Positions 4,921-6,050 of a stretch of 6,050 bases of DNA are shown here, in pieces (position 1 is the stretch's first letter; each line of letters begins with the position of its first letter). The DNA is taken from the NCBI GenBank assembly GCA_013138705.1, contig WTCF01000045.1:1-6050 (forward strand), written 5' to 3'. Both the position numbers and the translations under genes were made by a program. The notes beneath the pieces are model-generated. The model did not search any database, had not been told where the DNA came from, and saw only the letters and a list, made by a program, of their open reading frames with translations. The DNA is from Deltaproteobacteria bacterium. Its GTDB lineage: Bacteria > Desulfobacterota > Dissulfuribacteria > Dissulfuribacterales > UBA3076.

Positions 4921-5730
4921 ATGTGGAGTTTCGGTTGGTGGACAACGGGTAGGGACCAGGCGGCCATTGACCTGTTTGAGACTGTTCACAACGCCATTAA
5001 CAATAGGATCATCCCCGGAGAGATCTCGTATGTATTTTCTTCAAGGGAACCCGGCGAAAGCGAGTTCAGTGACAGTTTGATAAAAATGGCTGCAGACCAT
5101 GGTATCCCTGTGGTCAGTCTTTCAGCAGTGCGTTTTCGCCCGGATCTCAGAAAACAGGATCGTGAGGCATGGAGACAGGCCTATCACAAAGAGGTCCTTA
5201 TTAATAAGGTTAAAGGTTTTCCGGCCCAGGTGGTAGTGCTTGCAGGATATATGTGGGTAGTCAGCCCGGAAGTCTGCCGGAAATTCTCAATTATCAACCT
5301 TCATCCCGCGGCCCCCGGAGGCCCTGCCGGAACCTGGCAGGAGGTGATCTGGCAGTTGCTGGATCAGAAGGCCGACAAGACCGGCGTCATGATGCACCTT
5401 GTGACTCCGGAGCTCGACAAAGGGCCTGCTGTTACCTATTGCTCTTTTTCCATACAGGGAGGTGCCTGGGATCACCTGTGGGACCAGTTTGAGCATGAGC
5501 TTCAAAGGTCAGGCCTTGAGGAAATAAAGGAATTATTTGGAGAATCGCAACCGCTTTTTGCCAAAATCCGCAAAGAGGGAATAAAAAGAGAACTCCCGCT
5601 CATCGTCCAGACCATAAGATCTCTTGCAGAAGGGGAGATCTCAATCAAGGATTCCCAACTATACGACAGGGCAGGAAGCAAACTGGCCCGGCCCTATGAT
5701 CTTACAGATGCGATTGTCACAACCGCATAG
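4921..5730 (+). CDS. PurN-like formyltransferase-domain protein
   Basis: The 269-aa product has a formyl-transferase N-type fold, the fold used with 10-formyl-tetrahydrofolate by PurN (GAR transformylase) and Fmt. The catalytic triad is present: N126 and H128 in INLHP, and D166 in TPELDKGP, matching N106, H108 and D144 of E. coli PurN. VVVLAGYMWVVSPEV (104-118) is the usual strand before the site. Differences from true PurN are clear. The N-terminal loop reads FGWWTTGRDQAA instead of the glycine/serine-rich phosphate-binding SGxGSN. HPSLLP is replaced by HPAAPGGPAGTWQEV. A C-terminal extension of about 85 residues carries a helical EGIKRELPLIVQTIRSLAEG tract. I therefore name only the domain, since the acceptor may not be glycinamide ribonucleotide. 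It is cotranscribed with the PfkB kinase. Its last 37 bp overlap the end of ispF on the opposite strand. Confidence 0.85.
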   Translation: MWSFGWWTTGRDQAAIDLFETVHNAINNRIIPGEISYVFSSREPGESEFSDSLIKMAADHGIPVVSLSAVRFRPDLRKQDREAWRQAYHKEVLINKVKGFPAQVVVLAGYMWVVSPEVCRKFSIINLHPAAPGGPAGTWQEVIWQLLDQKADKTGVMMHLVTPELDKGPAVTYCSFSIQGGAWDHLWDQFEHELQRSGLEEIKELFGESQPLFAKIRKEGIKRELPLIVQTIRSLAEGEISIKDSQLYDRAGSKLARPYDLTDAIVTTA

Positions 5731-6050
5731 GCAGCCATACCCTCACCGGTCCCTGTAAATCCAAGTCCTTCGGTGGTAGTGGCCTTGATGTTGATCTGAT
5801 CCACAGATACTCTGCAGGCATCAGAGATGTTTTTCTCCATCTCAGTCACAAAAGGAGCAATTTTAGGGGCCTGGGCAACCAGTGTGATGTCGGCATTTCC
5901 CAATTTCCAGCCGGAAGAGGTAATCTTCTGAACCACCTCTTCCAGGAGCTTTATGCTTGAAATTCCTGCATAGAGCGGATCACTGTCAGGGAAATGCCGT
6001 CCCAGGTCGCCCAAGGCGGCAGCCCCAAGGATGGCATCACACAGGGCATG
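5694..6050 (-). CDS. ispF: 2-C-methyl-D-erythritol 2,4-cyclodiphosphate synthase, C-terminal part (runs off the right edge)
   Basis: IspF converts CDP-methylerythritol 2-phosphate to the cyclic diphosphate, with loss of CMP, in the non-mevalonate isoprenoid pathway. The window holds 118 codons, about three quarters of the usual 157-160. The first visible codon is the His of HALCDAILGAAALGDLG, equivalent to H42 of E. coli, the third metal ligand; the Asp and His of the DxH ligand pair near the N-terminus lie outside. GRHFPDSDP, ITLVAQAPKIAPF and the family signature IKATTTEGLGFTGTGEGMA are intact. The protein ends SVRS at a TAG (5696-5694). It is convergent with the formyltransferase, overlapping it by 37 bp. 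No hairpin terminator is visible in the overlap, so each transcript must run into the other gene. Confidence 0.96.
   Translation of the reverse strand, partial: HALCDAILGAAALGDLGRHFPDSDPLYAGISSIKLLEEVVQKITSSGWKLGNADITLVAQAPKIAPFVTEMEKNISDACRVSVDQINIKATTTEGLGFTGTGEGMAAYAVVTIASVRS

Overview
The window looks like an ordinary chromosomal segment from a Gram-negative, probably anaerobic, bacterium of the former deltaproteobacteria (Desulfobacterota). That placement is an inference. It rests on moderate GC, the mix of housekeeping genes (thrS, rmuC, ispF), a small CxxC zinc-ribbon protein of the BCAM0308 type, and intergenic repeats built on 8-bp units. No rRNA, phage or CRISPR sequence is visible, so the species cannot be fixed.

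Layout, left to right. (1) Minus strand, 1-1002: a tRNA-Val(GAC) gene with encoded CCA, then a strong hairpin terminator, then the N-terminal 274 codons of threonyl-tRNA synthetase, running off the left edge. (2) Divergent from these, on the plus strand: a 160-aa zinc-ribbon protein (1274-1756), closed by a near-perfect hairpin terminator, then rmuC (1926-3467). (3) A repeat-rich gap (3468-3893). It holds two blocks of degenerate 8-bp tandem repeats in opposite orientations, followed by a 217-bp element with 11-bp terminal inverted repeats, nested internal inverted repeats and an exact 8-bp flanking direct repeat. (4) A two-gene plus-strand operon: a PfkB-family kinase and, 13 nt downstream behind a consensus ribosome binding site, a PurN-like formyltransferase. 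(5) The 3' part of ispF on the minus strand, whose stop end overlaps the formyltransferase tail-to-tail by 37 bp.

The most notable feature is the small element at 3671-3887, which has the structure of a MITE. It has inserted exactly at the start codon of the PfkB kinase gene. Removing the element and one copy of the 8-bp duplication restores a good ribosome binding site (GAGGTGA) 8 nt before the ATG. In the present arrangement the old binding site drives only a 9-codon mini-ORF that ends inside the element. The element's own terminal repeat puts an AAGGA sequence 10 nt before the regenerated ATG, so the kinase is probably still translated. The second theme is that both thrS and rmuC have a strong terminator-like hairpin very close upstream of their start codons, which limits where their transcripts can begin or implies regulated read-through.

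The kinase and formyltransferase are almost certainly co-expressed, but their substrates cannot be read from the sequence. The remaining genes serve translation (thrS, tRNA-Val), DNA maintenance (rmuC) and isoprenoid precursor synthesis (ispF), and do not form one pathway.
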